Shown here one piece after another: positions 17,589 through 26,681 of a DNA stretch of 64,000 bases (positions are counted from its first letter, which is position 1; each line of letters starts with the position of its first letter). The notes under the pieces are model-generated. The model searched no databases and was not told the origin of the DNA. It saw nothing but the letters and a program-made list of their open reading frames with translations. Origin of the DNA: Flavobacteriaceae bacterium (GTDB lineage: Bacteria; Bacteroidota; Bacteroidia; Flavobacteriales; Flavobacteriaceae); assembly GCA_014075215.1 (NCBI GenBank), contig CP046177.1, positions 2,480,501 to 2,544,500 on the forward strand. Reading direction: 5' to 3'. The position numbers were made by a program, and so were the translations under genes.

Positions 17589-20039
17589 GTGAAAAATACT
17601 TTATTTATTTTATTGACGCTCCCAAGTATAGTAATAGCTCAAAAAACAGCAATTTTAAAAGGGACCGTAACAAACAAAGAGAATAACCCTATTGCGGATG
17701 TTTCGGTAAAATACAATACAATTGGCACTACTACAGATAGTAATGGGAGGTATCAAATAAGAATTCCTGTCAATCAAGAAATCTCTATTGTTTTTAGTCA
17801 TCTGTCTTATCATTCCATTACCAGAATCATTACTGCTAAAAGAGTAACTACATACAGGTACTCCCCTACACTTACTTTAAAGACTGAAAAATTAGATGAA
17901 GTAGTTATTGAGAACCTCGATGACGATGCTGCAGGGCTCAAAACAATAGATAAAACACTTGTTCATAAAATACCCGGAGGTGGTGTGGAAAATACGTTGA
18001 TAACCTCATTTGGAGGGGTTTCAAATAATAATGAACTCAGTACACAATACAATGTGCGAGGTGGTAATTTTGATGAAAATCTGGTATATGTAAACGGTAT
18101 ACAAATTTATCGTCCCTTTTTAGTCAGATCCGGTCAACAAGAAGGGTTGAGTTTTTTAAATACCCATATGGTTAGGAATATCAAATTCTCAGCAGGAGGA
18201 TTTCAAGCCAAATATGGTGATAAACTTTCTTCTGTTTTGGATATTACTTACAGGGAGCCTAGAAAATTTGCTACCACTGCAGATGCCAGCTTATTGGGAG
18301 GTAGTATCACTCTTGAAGGTTTATTTGCAGATAAACTATCTGCTATTCTGGGAGTTAGATATAGAGACAATAGTTTGTTTGTAAATAGCAAACAGATAGA
18401 AACAAATTTCAGGCCTAGTTTTACAGACATTCAAACTTTTTTATCTTACGGTGTAAACCATCAATTGAGCTTGCATTTTTTAAGCAATTTTTCTATAAAT
18501 GATTACAATTATAAGCCTTTGACCAGAAGAACTCGTTTTGGAACGCTAGCCGAACCTTTGGAGCTTATCGTATTTTATCAAGGACAGGAAAGAGATAAGT
18601 TTCTTACTTCCTTTGGAGCTTTTAGTGCTAATTATAAAGTACATGATGATTTAGCTCTTACAGGAACTATTTCTGCCTATAATACACAGGAGGAAGAATA
18701 TTTTGATATTGCCGCTTCTTATAATTTAGGTCAGGTAGATGCTAATCTGGGATCTCAAACTTTCGGAGAAGTCGAATTTTCCGAAGGCATAGGCTCTCAG
18801 CTAAACCATGCGCGTAATGATCTGGATGCACTGATTATGAATGCGGAAGTCAGGGGAACGTATAAAAAAAATGATAATCAAATTGATTTTGGTGTAAAAT
18901 ATCAGATAGAAAATATCAGAGATCGTATTAGGGAATGGGAAATCATAGATTCTTTGGGTTTTTCCGTAAGACCCCCGGATCACCTAATCACGAATGAACA
19001 ACCTTATACTTCTTTTGAGGGTCCCATTACTCCTTTTCAAAATGTCAGAGCAGAAAATGATATAAGTATAAACAGGCTTTCCGGTTTTGTACAATTCAGT
19101 AGAAAAATCAACTTAGGAATGCACGATATTTGGTATAATATTGGGGTTAGAAGTCAGATATGGTCTGTAAAACCCACCGGAGAAAGTACAAAAACCCAAT
19201 TCATCATAAGCCCAAGAGCGCAATTTGCCATTAAGCCGGATTGGGAAAAGGATATACTTTTCAGAATTTCAGGAGGTTGGTATTCTCAACCTCCATTTTA
19301 CAGAGAACTCAGAGGAATGACCGGTGCTATTAATAAAAACGTAAAAGCTCAAAAATCGATTCATCTTGTGCTTGGAAGTGATTATAGTTTTACAATGTGG
19401 AACCGGCCTTTTAAACTAACTGCAGAGCTTTATTACAAAAATTTAACCGATGTAAATTCTTACGTTGTTGACAATGTACGAATCCGGTATCAGGCAAATA
19501 ATAATAGCAGGGCATATGCCTATGGTTTGGATGTTCGTTTAAATGGTGAGTTTGTTCCCGGTAATGAAAGTTGGGTGAGTTTTGGTTATCTAAAAACAGA
19601 AGAAAACATAGATAACCGCGGATATATAGCCAGGCCTACGGATCAACGTTTAAAATTTGGTATTCTATTTCAGGATTATGTTCCCAATATACCCAACTTA
19701 AAAGCATACTTGAATTTAGTGTACAATACGGGGGTTCCCGGAGGTGCTCCTGCATATGCGGACCCGTATGACTTTCAGCAGCGTTTAAGAGATTACAGGC
19801 GGGCAGATATAGGAGTTTCTTATGTTTTTGTCGATGCCAATAAAAAGAACAAATACACTACAGGATTCCTTTCTAAATTTAAGGAGTTTACTGCCGGTTT
19901 GGAGCTTTTTAATATGTTCGATATTCAAAACTCTATTACCAATACCTGGGTTCGTGATGTATACTCAAAACGCCAATTTGGAATCCCTAATTTTTTAACA
20001 GGCCGTATACTAAATGTTAAAGTGGGAATGAAATTTTGA
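17589..20039 (+). CDS. TonB-dependent outer-membrane receptor
   Basis: The 816-residue protein has a signal peptide (NTLFILLTLPSIVIAQ), a carboxypeptidase-like regulatory domain at about 20-100 (LKGTVTNKENNPIADVSV) and a plug with QYNVRGGNFDENLVYVNG near 150. A 22-strand-type barrel ends in an aromatic residue (NVKVGMKF). It imports an unknown ligand with TonB energy. The substrate is not visible: no SusD partner is adjacent. The start is GTG at 17589. It is 29 bases behind the M23 peptidase gene and may be co-transcribed with it. Confidence 0.95.
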   Translation: MKNTLFILLTLPSIVIAQKTAILKGTVTNKENNPIADVSVKYNTIGTTTDSNGRYQIRIPVNQEISIVFSHLSYHSITRIITAKRVTTYRYSPTLTLKTEKLDEVVIENLDDDAAGLKTIDKTLVHKIPGGGVENTLITSFGGVSNNNELSTQYNVRGGNFDENLVYVNGIQIYRPFLVRSGQQEGLSFLNTHMVRNIKFSAGGFQAKYGDKLSSVLDITYREPRKFATTADASLLGGSITLEGLFADKLSAILGVRYRDNSLFVNSKQIETNFRPSFTDIQTFLSYGVNHQLSLHFLSNFSINDYNYKPLTRRTRFGTLAEPLELIVFYQGQERDKFLTSFGAFSANYKVHDDLALTGTISAYNTQEEEYFDIAASYNLGQVDANLGSQTFGEVEFSEGIGSQLNHARNDLDALIMNAEVRGTYKKNDNQIDFGVKYQIENIRDRIREWEIIDSLGFSVRPPDHLITNEQPYTSFEGPITPFQNVRAENDISINRLSGFVQFSRKINLGMHDIWYNIGVRSQIWSVKPTGESTKTQFIISPRAQFAIKPDWEKDILFRISGGWYSQPPFYRELRGMTGAINKNVKAQKSIHLVLGSDYSFTMWNRPFKLTAELYYKNLTDVNSYVVDNVRIRYQANNNSRAYAYGLDVRLNGEFVPGNESWVSFGYLKTEENIDNRGYIARPTDQRLKFGILFQDYVPNIPNLKAYLNLVYNTGVPGGAPAYADPYDFQQRLRDYRRADIGVSYVFVDANKKNKYTTGFLSKFKEFTAGLELFNMFDIQNSITNTWVRDVYSKRQFGIPNFLTGRILNVKVGMKF

Positions 20040-20063
20040 AGGGTAAGTCATCTTCACTATCCG

Positions 20064-20287
20064 TTATCCCCACATAGAGTAAACAGATTCTCTTATAAGT
20101 TCACTATTGTTATAATCTTTTCTTACTCCATCACTTGTGAAAATAGTTTTACGAGAGGAATCTCCTTCTAGTATCCATGTTCCTGTTATATCAGGGAGTT
20201 GATTGTTTGTCTGGAAAAAAGACATTGATAGTATACTACATCCTAATAAGATAACTATTCCTACTATTATATATTTATTTTTTTCAT
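20064..20287 (-). pseudogene. Small lipoprotein with a frameshift in an A7 run after the start codon
   Basis: The frame encodes a lipoprotein (IVILLGCSILSMSFFQ, cysteine near residue 17) followed by ITGTWILEGDSSRKTIF, ending at 20064 after about 74 codons. The only suitable ATG (20287-20285) is out of frame by one base, because the A run after it has seven bases where eight would be needed. The gene starts 6 bases after the stop of the GH19 fragment on the same strand. By analogy with effector-immunity pairs, it could be the periplasmic protection protein of that muramidase-like tip; that is inference. Confidence 0.5.
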
Positions 20288-20293
20288 GATCTT

Positions 20294-20694
20294 TTAGTTG
20301 TTACAGTTTATTGAATCTTTTGCTTTTTGAAACCGCTGCTTTCGGTCATTTATTCCTTTTAAGTCAGGATTAATTCTTTCAGTTACTTTTTCCACAGTAG
20401 TATTTCTATCTACAGTAATTCTATTAAGTACTCTATATTTATAGTACCAAAGCCCGCTTAGTATAGCCAGGGTATCGTTACCGAAAATGAGATCAGGATT
20501 GGCAACAAAATCTTTATTCGGATCATAGTTGTTATTATACCATTCTTTAAATCTACGGTAATTTTCTTTCCATGTCAATTGTAAAATGCTTCCCCTCTAT
20601 ACTTCCAACTATCCCCGCTGGCTTCATCTCCGTTTTCATAATCACAACACATGGCTGCATTTGCTAATTTCTCTTCATTGTTTATATAATCTCC
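20294..20694 (-). pseudogene. Orphan C-terminal fragment of a GH19 chitinase/lysozyme-like domain
   Basis: Two frames join into one domain. The first (20694-20575) gives EKLANAAMCCDYENGDEASG and DSWKYRGEAFYN; the second (20578-20294) gives LTWKENYRRFKEWYN, FVANPDLIFGNDTLAI and WYYKYRVL. These match the GH19 core pattern GDGWKYRGRG-x-QLT-x-NY, NPDL and the W-ALW segment. One base is missing near 20575-20578 and the N-terminal catalytic half is absent. It is followed after 6 bases by a lipoprotein gene. It looks like a displaced toxin tip of the neighbouring locus. Confidence 0.6.
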
Positions 20695-20721
20695 TTAAAA
20701 TGATTAGCTCAATACTGTCTT

Positions 20722-21276
20722 CTATTTCTGCTTAAATAAATATTGCTGCCTCACAAGCAGTTGAATAGCTAAAGCCATTATCACTTGCCAGAGAGTGTAA
20801 GGATTTAGTATTTCATTAAATTCATGCTGAAATTTTAATGTATCTACATTCCAAGTGTGAAATAAAGAAATTAAAAATAATGTAATAACCGAAATTGCTG
20901 TAACTTTAATGACAAACTTCTTCTTTGGATATTTGAAAATAAATCTAAATAGAAAAAAAAGCAATAAAGGAGAAATTAAGCATACGGATAAAGTTAATGC
21001 AACAATACCTCCAATATCTTGACCAAATAGAGGGACAAATGCATTTGAGAGTATGTGAGGAGTGAAATATCCTGCGAAAAAAGATGTGTACGAAAATAAA
21101 ACACATAAAAAAGTTCTTAGATAAGAATTACGGCTAGATATTTTCCAATTAACAACTGCAATAACCAACCCAAAAGAAAGAGGATAATACTCTAATGGTA
21201 ATTTTGTAAAGACTATTAAAACAGCACACAAAAAAGGAGCTATGATAATACTTGTATTTTTTTCTAAAATTTTCAT
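20722..21276 (-). CDS. Integral membrane protein, candidate immunity protein
   Basis: The 184-residue protein has five or six predicted membrane segments (about 9-25, 30-46, 53-72, 88-114, 121-139, 160-176). No family is recognised. It starts 11 bases after the stop of the toxin-like lipoprotein gene on the same strand. Small multi-spanning proteins directly downstream of variable-ended exported proteins are often immunity proteins, which is why I suggest that role. An unrelated membrane function is equally possible. Confidence 0.6.
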   Translation of the reverse strand: MKILEKNTSIIIAPFLCAVLIVFTKLPLEYYPLSFGLVIAVVNWKISSRNSYLRTFLCVLFSYTSFFAGYFTPHILSNAFVPLFGQDIGGIVALTLSVCLISPLLLFFLFRFIFKYPKKKFVIKVTAISVITLFLISLFHTWNVDTLKFQHEFNEILNPYTLWQVIMALAIQLLVRQQYLFKQK

Positions 21277-21287
21277 CGACTTTGTTA

Positions 21288-21831
21288 TTAATCACAATTA
21301 ATTTGATCTATGGTTTCATTTTGTTCGAGGAGCTCTTGAAGTTTATTTTTATCAAAACGAATAGCTGTTCTTGGTACTACTGAGACCTGTCCTCCATTAT
21401 CATTTATCCACTGTTCAATCTCATTTTGTAAGTTAGTCCAAGTAGCATCACCTATATTGTAATAGGTGTCTTCCTTGCATGTAGAATTTCCCAAGGGATT
21501 ATATCTAATAATATCCGAAACCCTAGCAATATCGACTGCTCTAGCATATAATTCCAAATTCCCGCTTTGATTAGTGTGATAACCCCATTGTCGGTTTCCT
21601 GAAAAAGGTTGAGTACCTGTATTTGCTGTAGTAATGGTAGACCCAATCCAGAAATTAGGAGTGAATTCTGAAATCATAATTGCACCATCATCTGCAGTTA
21701 GCCCTATAAAGAGTGCATCTGCATGAGCATATATCTGAAATATTGCCGTTACAGGTTCATTTGATATCCAAAGTTGTAAATCGCTTAAAAAATAAGGTGC
21801 AAAATACCAACTTACATCCAAAGTATTTGAG
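21288..21831 (-). pseudogene. C-terminal part of the IS-split toxin-like lipoprotein
   Basis: Joined to 24588-23141 across the IS (duplicated CTC removed), the frame reads CNIPFNSSNTLDVSWYFAPY without a break and ends at 21288. The joined protein is 662 residues. This part covers about residues 482-662: a beta-rich segment (ADALFIGLTADDGAIMISEF), then STITTANTGTQPFSGNRQWG and a helical end (LQNEIEQWINDNGGQVSVV). A PxSGNRQxGY-type phrase is known to me from C-terminal domains of Bacteroidota polymorphic toxins; this is recollection and not a search result. Confidence 0.75.
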
Positions 21832-21847
21832 TGACCCGTCCTGAAAT

Positions 21848-22243
21848 ATGTATACAAAAAACAACAAGTATATGTATAAAAATGATGGATATGTAAGACG
21901 TTATAGTGAGAGTTTTAAACTCAAAGTATTAGCAGAACTTACCAAAGGAAACCATTCCAAAAGACAAATTGCCTTAACTTACGGCATACAATCTAGTACG
22001 ATAAACGTATGGATTAAAAAATATGACCGTAAAGATTTAATGAACACCCGTGTAACCGTGCAAACAGACGACGAATTATCCCGTATTAAAGCCCTTCAAA
22101 AAGAGCTAAAACAACTCAAAGATCTTCTTATTAAAAAGGATCTAGATAAACTTGTGAATGATAGTTATCTTGAAGTAGCTGCTGAAAATCTTGGCTATAA
22201 AAATGTTGAAGAATTAAAAAAAAACTTAAACATAAAGCCTTAA
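21848..22243 (+). CDS. IS3-family transposase OrfA
   Basis: The 131-residue DNA-binding subunit has a HTH_Tnp_1 domain (about 15-60: RRYSESFKLKVLAELTKGNH, KRQIALTYGI) followed by a leucine-rich coiled coil (about 75-110). Its end carries an A9 run (22216-22224) containing A AAA AAC, and the -1 frame from there is open into orfB. A fused OrfAB transposase by -1 frameshifting, as usual in the IS3 family, is therefore likely. The stop and the OrfB start overlap as TAATG. Confidence 0.95.
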   Translation: MYTKNNKYMYKNDGYVRRYSESFKLKVLAELTKGNHSKRQIALTYGIQSSTINVWIKKYDRKDLMNTRVTVQTDDELSRIKALQKELKQLKDLLIKKDLDKLVNDSYLEVAAENLGYKNVEELKKNLNIKP

Positions 22244-23100
22244 TGAAAATAGCACCGATTAATAGAAAAAAAAGAAGGTACGCCATCGCTACTATTTGTA
22301 ATGCTTTCGAGTTAAAAAGAGATGCTTATTACAAATATCAAAAAAGGTTTGTTCTTAAAAAACAAATAGAACAAAATGTAATAATGCTTGTTAAAAAAAG
22401 CAGGAAAACATTACCCAGAGAAGGTACTAGAAAGCTAATGAAATCCTTACATAATGATTTTAGGAAACAGAATATAAATATAGGTAGAGACCAGTTATTT
22501 AGAATCTTAAAAGAAAATAATTTGTTAATTAGAAGGAAAAAATATTCTTCTAAAACAACCAACTCTTACCATCGTTTTTATAAATATAAAAATATCATAA
22601 AAGACCTGATCATTAATAGACCTAACCAAGTTTGGGCTTCGGATATTACCTATATAAGAACTATAAATGGATTTTGTTATTTAGCACTTATTACTGATAT
22701 GTATTCAAGAAAAATAGTAGGCTATGATATTAGTGATAGTTTAGAACTTAAAGGCTGTGTTAGAGCTTTAAATAAAGCTATTTATCAAACTAAAAATACC
22801 GAAGAAATCATACATCATTCTGATAGAGGAATACAATATTGTAGCAATGTTTATACTCAAATTTTGAAAAGAAAAAAGATACAAATCAGTATGACCCAAG
22901 AAAATCATTGCTACGAAAACGCAATGGCCGAAAGAGTTAACGGAATTTTAAAAGATGAATTCTTCCTCGACCAAACATTTACAAATATCAATCACGCCAA
23001 AAAAGCAACAAAAAATGCAATCAAATTATATAATAATAAAAGATTACATTTATCTTTAGATTATAAAACACCTAATTACGTGCACAAAAATGTAGCATAA
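22243..23100 (+). CDS. IS3-family transposase OrfB (DDE integrase domain)
   Basis: The 285-residue catalytic subunit has an HTH_21-like region (about 45-100) and an rve fold. The DDE residues are Asp in WASDITYIRT, Asp in HHSDRGIQY and Glu in CYENAMAERVNGILKDE. It is made alone from the ATG at 22243 or as the OrfAB fusion by a -1 slip in the upstream A9 run. The sequence is intact, so the element is probably active. Confidence 0.95.
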   Translation: MKIAPINRKKRRYAIATICNAFELKRDAYYKYQKRFVLKKQIEQNVIMLVKKSRKTLPREGTRKLMKSLHNDFRKQNINIGRDQLFRILKENNLLIRRKKYSSKTTNSYHRFYKYKNIIKDLIINRPNQVWASDITYIRTINGFCYLALITDMYSRKIVGYDISDSLELKGCVRALNKAIYQTKNTEEIIHHSDRGIQYCSNVYTQILKRKKIQISMTQENHCYENAMAERVNGILKDEFFLDQTFTNINHAKKATKNAIKLYNNKRLHLSLDYKTPNYVHKNVA

Positions 23101-23140
23101 ATTTTAATAATTAACTGTAGCCCTATTTTAGGACGAGACA

Positions 23141-24588
23141 GAGCTATTAAAGGGAATATTGCAACTGAATTCAAAATCATCTTTACTTCCAGATGCTAAA
23201 TCTGTGAACTTTTGTCGATATGCCTCATACACTTGAGTATCAGAATCTGGCATCCCGTCTGAATTAAGATCAGGGTTAGCGGTTATCTCAACACCATAAT
23301 AATCAACGTTTGCTATAGCTGCATTACCGGTACTTAGAGGTTGATTGGAAAAATCCTCGCCAAGTGATTCTAATCGATCTGTACAAGAAGAAGGCAATGT
23401 ATGATTGTATAAATAAATATAATTAGACATATCTAATCCATTTTCCTGTATACAATCTTCTAATAAGGCCCATGGATTATTTTCGATAATAGCAATTAAC
23501 TCTTTATATCTTGCGAATTTTGCCTTTGGCAGATCACACACAATAGATAAATAACTTTTTTCCAAATTTTTAACCTCATCCGACCAATTGTTCTCACCAC
23601 CATAAATCCAAAGATTAATAACTTCTGATGAATTTTCAGGATCATTTACCCAATCTATTTCGCATTCTTTGTCCAACTCTAAAGCAGAAGTTAAAAGAGA
23701 AGGAACGACCGAATCCTCACCTTCTCCAACAGGTATTGTTACTGTATTATCATTATTACCCTCTGTATCAGGGTTTCCATATACTACGCCTCCAACAAGC
23801 TGATCTCCTCCGGAGCCATCATCTCCTCCCGGCGGGTCTCCCACAGGAGGGTCCGGAACACCGTAGTTCTCACAGTGTGAAAAATCTATATATAACAGCG
23901 GACTACCGCTACAATAGGTAAACCCATCGTTTTGCAAAACCGGCCAGTGTCCGTCCGCATTGCCTCCCAAATTACACCGGTCATATACCAAAATACTTTC
24001 ACAAGGACCGCTACCCGTACCACCACCGTCATTCGGAAAAACCCAATCAAAAGCATCTCTGGAAGACAGGTTGAGGCCTTCCAGGCTTAGGTATTCTTCG
24101 GAAATCACATACGAAGTGGCTTTCTCATACAAGGTTTCCGAATCGGTAAGGTCAGTGAACTCATAAGAGACCAAAAAATAGGTAAACACACCGTTGTGTT
24201 TTTTTACCAGAAAGTTTTCAAAATCAGAAGTTTCCAAAACAGGGCTTTCTGTCTGAAATGTCCAGGTAATGACATCGTCTATGACAATTCTGTTAATCTC
24301 ATCGGTAAAAATGGTGAGGCCTTCTGCAACCTCAGTAGCACTTCTGCTGTAGATGCTTTGTGGCGAGTGCTTAGAAAATCGTCTTTCAATCAGAGGTAAA
24401 GAGGGTTTTATTTCTTTGTCTGCAAGTAGTTCCTGATAGGATATTTTGGTTAAGGAATACTTGAGTTGGTTAGAAGTAACGGTGTTTTGAGGATTCATAA
24501 AGTCTTCTCGGATACAGTTCCATAAGAACAAAGATAGACTAAAGACGAAGACCCCGATTTTGATGAATGAAGTTTTTTTCATTTTCAT
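23141..24588 (-). pseudogene. N-terminal part of a toxin-like lipoprotein, cut by the IS3 element
   Basis: The N-terminus has a lipoprotein-type signal (FSLSLFLWNC, Cys25). A conserved-looking region follows at about 30-200 and a Gly/Pro/Asp linker at about 245-263 (PDPPVGDPPGGDDGSGGDQ). After the linker the sequence changes character and DNA becomes more A/T-rich. With the IS present the frame stops inside the IS end (residues VSS). Without it the frame continues to 21288, giving 662 residues. A conserved exported front, linker and variable C-terminus with a membrane protein behind it is the plan of a polymorphic toxin; the function is not proven. Confidence 0.75.
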
Positions 24589-25098
24589 GATTTAAAATTG
24601 TTTAAATTAGTTAATACGCACCGGTTTTGTTGTGTCCACACAAACTACAACTACCGGATATTTTTTTACAGACATTTCTTAGTATGCCTCTGTTTCATAC
24701 CGGAACAATAAATATTTATGTACTGCCCGGTTTATGCCTTTTTGTTTTATTCAAAAAAAGGCGGTGTTAAAAATCGTACAACAAAACAAGACGTCTGAAA
24801 AGGTATAGGGGTTATTAAAATTTAATTGGTTTCAATTTTTTTTAAACCATAGCCCTTTTATTTCATTTGCTATAGCAAACCTGTAAAAATAATTCTTGAT
24901 ATCCAAATATATAACAGTATTTTTTCATTTTTAATTGTTTTGTCCAAATCAGTTACAAATTTTATCAAGGAGAAAAAAACACGTGTCAACCCAAAATAAA
25001 AACAATAAAATTTTGATATCACTATTTTTCAATGATAGAGTATTTTTAAGAAAATAGCAGGTTTAATAATAACTGGTATTATTTCAAAGTTCAATATT
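24589..25098. other. Intergenic region between the lipoprotein gene and bcp
   Basis: No gene is visible in these 510 bases. A hairpin with arms near CCGGT (24620-24625) and ACCGG (24653-24658) lies in the likely 5' leader of the minus-strand lipoprotein gene. A terminator-like hairpin lies at 24736-24762. The remainder is A/T-rich and featureless. Confidence 0.5.
24736..24762. terminator. Terminator-like hairpin downstream of bcp
   Basis: Arms GCCTTTTT (24736-24743) and AAAAAGGC (24755-24762) form a stem with A/T-tracts on both sides. The hairpin is about 340 bases beyond the bcp stop and could stop transcripts from either side. Confidence 0.4.
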
Positions 25099-25554
25099 TC
25101 AAAATTTCAATATCTGGGCAGTATGATCTTTTGTTTTTACTTTTAAAATGATATCCTCAATAACTCCTTTTTCATCAATTACAAAAGTGGTTCTGTGAAT
25201 CCCGTCAAATTCTCTACCCATAAACTTTTTAGGTCCCCATACATCAAAAGCATGGATCACTGCTTTATCTTCATCTGCCAATAGCGGAAAAGGCAATTCG
25301 TATTTTTTGATAAAGTTATGTTGTTTTCTGGCAGTATCGGCACTCACTCCCAATACGTCATATCCTTTGGCCAGGAATGTGTGATAGTTATCCTTTAGGT
25401 TACAAGCTTCAGCAGTACAACCGGGAGTATCTGCCTTTGGGTAAAAGAAAATAACCAGTTTCTTACCTGTATAATCACTTAATTTAATGGTGTTTCCTTC
25501 GCTATCTTTTGCTTCAAAATTTGGGGCTGCGTCACCTATTTGTAATCTTGTCAT
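25099..25554 (-). CDS. bcp: Thioredoxin-dependent peroxiredoxin (Bcp/PrxQ)
   Basis: The 151-residue AhpC-TSA protein reduces hydroperoxides using thioredoxin in the cytoplasm. The active site DTPGCTAEAC holds the peroxidatic Cys and, five residues later, the resolving Cys typical of PrxQ. The gene diverges from nth with a 128-base intergenic region, which suits a DNA- and peroxide-protection neighbourhood. Length and order of motifs match the family. Confidence 0.95.
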   Translation of the reverse strand: MTRLQIGDAAPNFEAKDSEGNTIKLSDYTGKKLVIFFYPKADTPGCTAEACNLKDNYHTFLAKGYDVLGVSADTARKQHNFIKKYELPFPLLADEDKAVIHAFDVWGPKKFMGREFDGIHRTTFVIDEKGVIEDIILKVKTKDHTAQILKF

Positions 25555-25682
25555 TTTTTTGATGATAAAAATTATAAAAGCGGAAAGTTAAAAAGTTAAA
25601 AAGTATCCTAAAAACTTTTTTAAAAAATAAACCTGCTCAACTCTATAAACTTTGTACTTTTAATTTTATAATATCGTATAAA

Positions 25683-26342
25683 ATGACAAAGCAAGAGAAG
25701 GTTCAATTTGTAATTGATACATTGGAAAAACTATACCCGGAAACGCCAATTCCTCTAGATCATGAAGACCCGTATACATTGTTAATTGCCGTATTAATGT
25801 CGGCACAAAGTACAGATGCACGTGTTAATACAATTACTCCGCTCTTATTTGCAAAGGCAGATAACCCGTATGATATGGTAAAGTTATCCGTAGAAGAAAT
25901 CCGGGAAATTATAAAGCCTGTCGGTTTATCTCCTATGAAATCCAAAGGTATATACGGGCTGTCTCATATACTGATCGATAAACACAACGGTGAGGTCCCA
26001 AAGAGTTTTGAAGCATTGGAAGCATTACCGGGTGTTGGGCATAAAACAGCAAGCGTTGTGATGAGTCAAGCATTTGGAGTACCTGCATTTCCTGTTGATA
26101 CACATATTCACAGGTTATTATATCGGTGGAATTTTACGAATGGCAAAAGCGTTATACAAACCGAAAGAGATGCAAAACGTTTATTTCCTAAGGAAATATG
26201 GAACAAATTACATTTACAAATTATTTATTACGGGAGAGAATACTCACAGGCAAGGGGTTGGAATTTAGATAATGATATCATTACTAAAACAATAGGCAGA
26301 AAATCCGTATTAGGTGATTATTACAAAAAAAATAGTCGTTAA
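25683..26342 (+). CDS. nth: Endonuclease III-type DNA glycosylase/AP lyase without cysteine cluster
   Basis: The 219-residue HhH-GPD protein repairs oxidised pyrimidines. It has the helix-hairpin-helix LPGVGHKTASVV with the catalytic Lys near residue 120, and the catalytic Asp in FPVDTHIHR near residue 138. The C-terminal cysteines that hold the [4Fe-4S] cluster in E. coli Nth are absent; the whole protein contains no cysteine. The C-terminus reads GREYSQARGWNLDNDIITK instead. The gene diverges from bcp. Confidence 0.93.
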   Translation: MTKQEKVQFVIDTLEKLYPETPIPLDHEDPYTLLIAVLMSAQSTDARVNTITPLLFAKADNPYDMVKLSVEEIREIIKPVGLSPMKSKGIYGLSHILIDKHNGEVPKSFEALEALPGVGHKTASVVMSQAFGVPAFPVDTHIHRLLYRWNFTNGKSVIQTERDAKRLFPKEIWNKLHLQIIYYGREYSQARGWNLDNDIITKTIGRKSVLGDYYKKNSR

Positions 26343-26373
26343 AATAATATAATATCTTGCAGTAAAATCAAAC

Positions 26374-26475
26374 ATGGAAGAAAATGCATTCCAACGAATT
26401 GAGACTGGTCGTGCAAACCCATCTTTAAAAACATTACTTAAAATTGCTAATGCTAATAATTCAAATTCGCCGTAA
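26374..26475 (+). pseudogene. Remnant of an XRE HTH gene
   Basis: A 33-residue frame reads NAFQRIETGRANPSLKTLLKIANA, the second half of an HTH_3 domain. Both the N-terminal helices and the usual C-terminus are gone. It is flanked by nth and an IS4-family element and looks like debris of a lost regulator gene. Confidence 0.5.
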
Positions 26476-26481
26476 ACAAAT

Positions 26482-26515
26482 AAAAAAAGCCTTAACTTCT
26501 GTCAAGACTTTTTTT
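26482..26515. terminator. Terminator hairpin between nth and the IS4 element
   Basis: Arms AAAAAAAGCCTT and AAGACTTTTTTT form a stem with one mismatch, with A and T runs on either side, so it can act in both directions. Confidence 0.6.
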
Positions 26516-26681
26516 GGTATTAATTCAAATTCAATTCAACGAGATGGTTTGATTTGGTTTTAACAACTTTTAACGATTTTGAAAAGTTAATCAAAAATTA
26601 AATTGTTTCTTTTTTCGGTTGCTTCCTAAAACCGGAAGGCTTTTTAAAGTAAATTTGCCCCATAAATATTAGAGTTTAGTT

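Larger units (their letters stand above)
21832..23140 (+). mobile_element. IS3-family insertion sequence, complete copy
   Basis: The 1309-base element has imperfect terminal inverted repeats (left TGACCCGTCCTGAAATATG, right end read inward TGTCTCGTCCTAAAATAGGG) and an orfA/orfB pair. Direct 3-base duplications GAG flank it at 21829-21831 and 23141-23143. The first 458 bases look identical to the copy at 63543-64000, so the element has moved recently. It interrupts the toxin-like lipoprotein gene. Confidence 0.95.
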
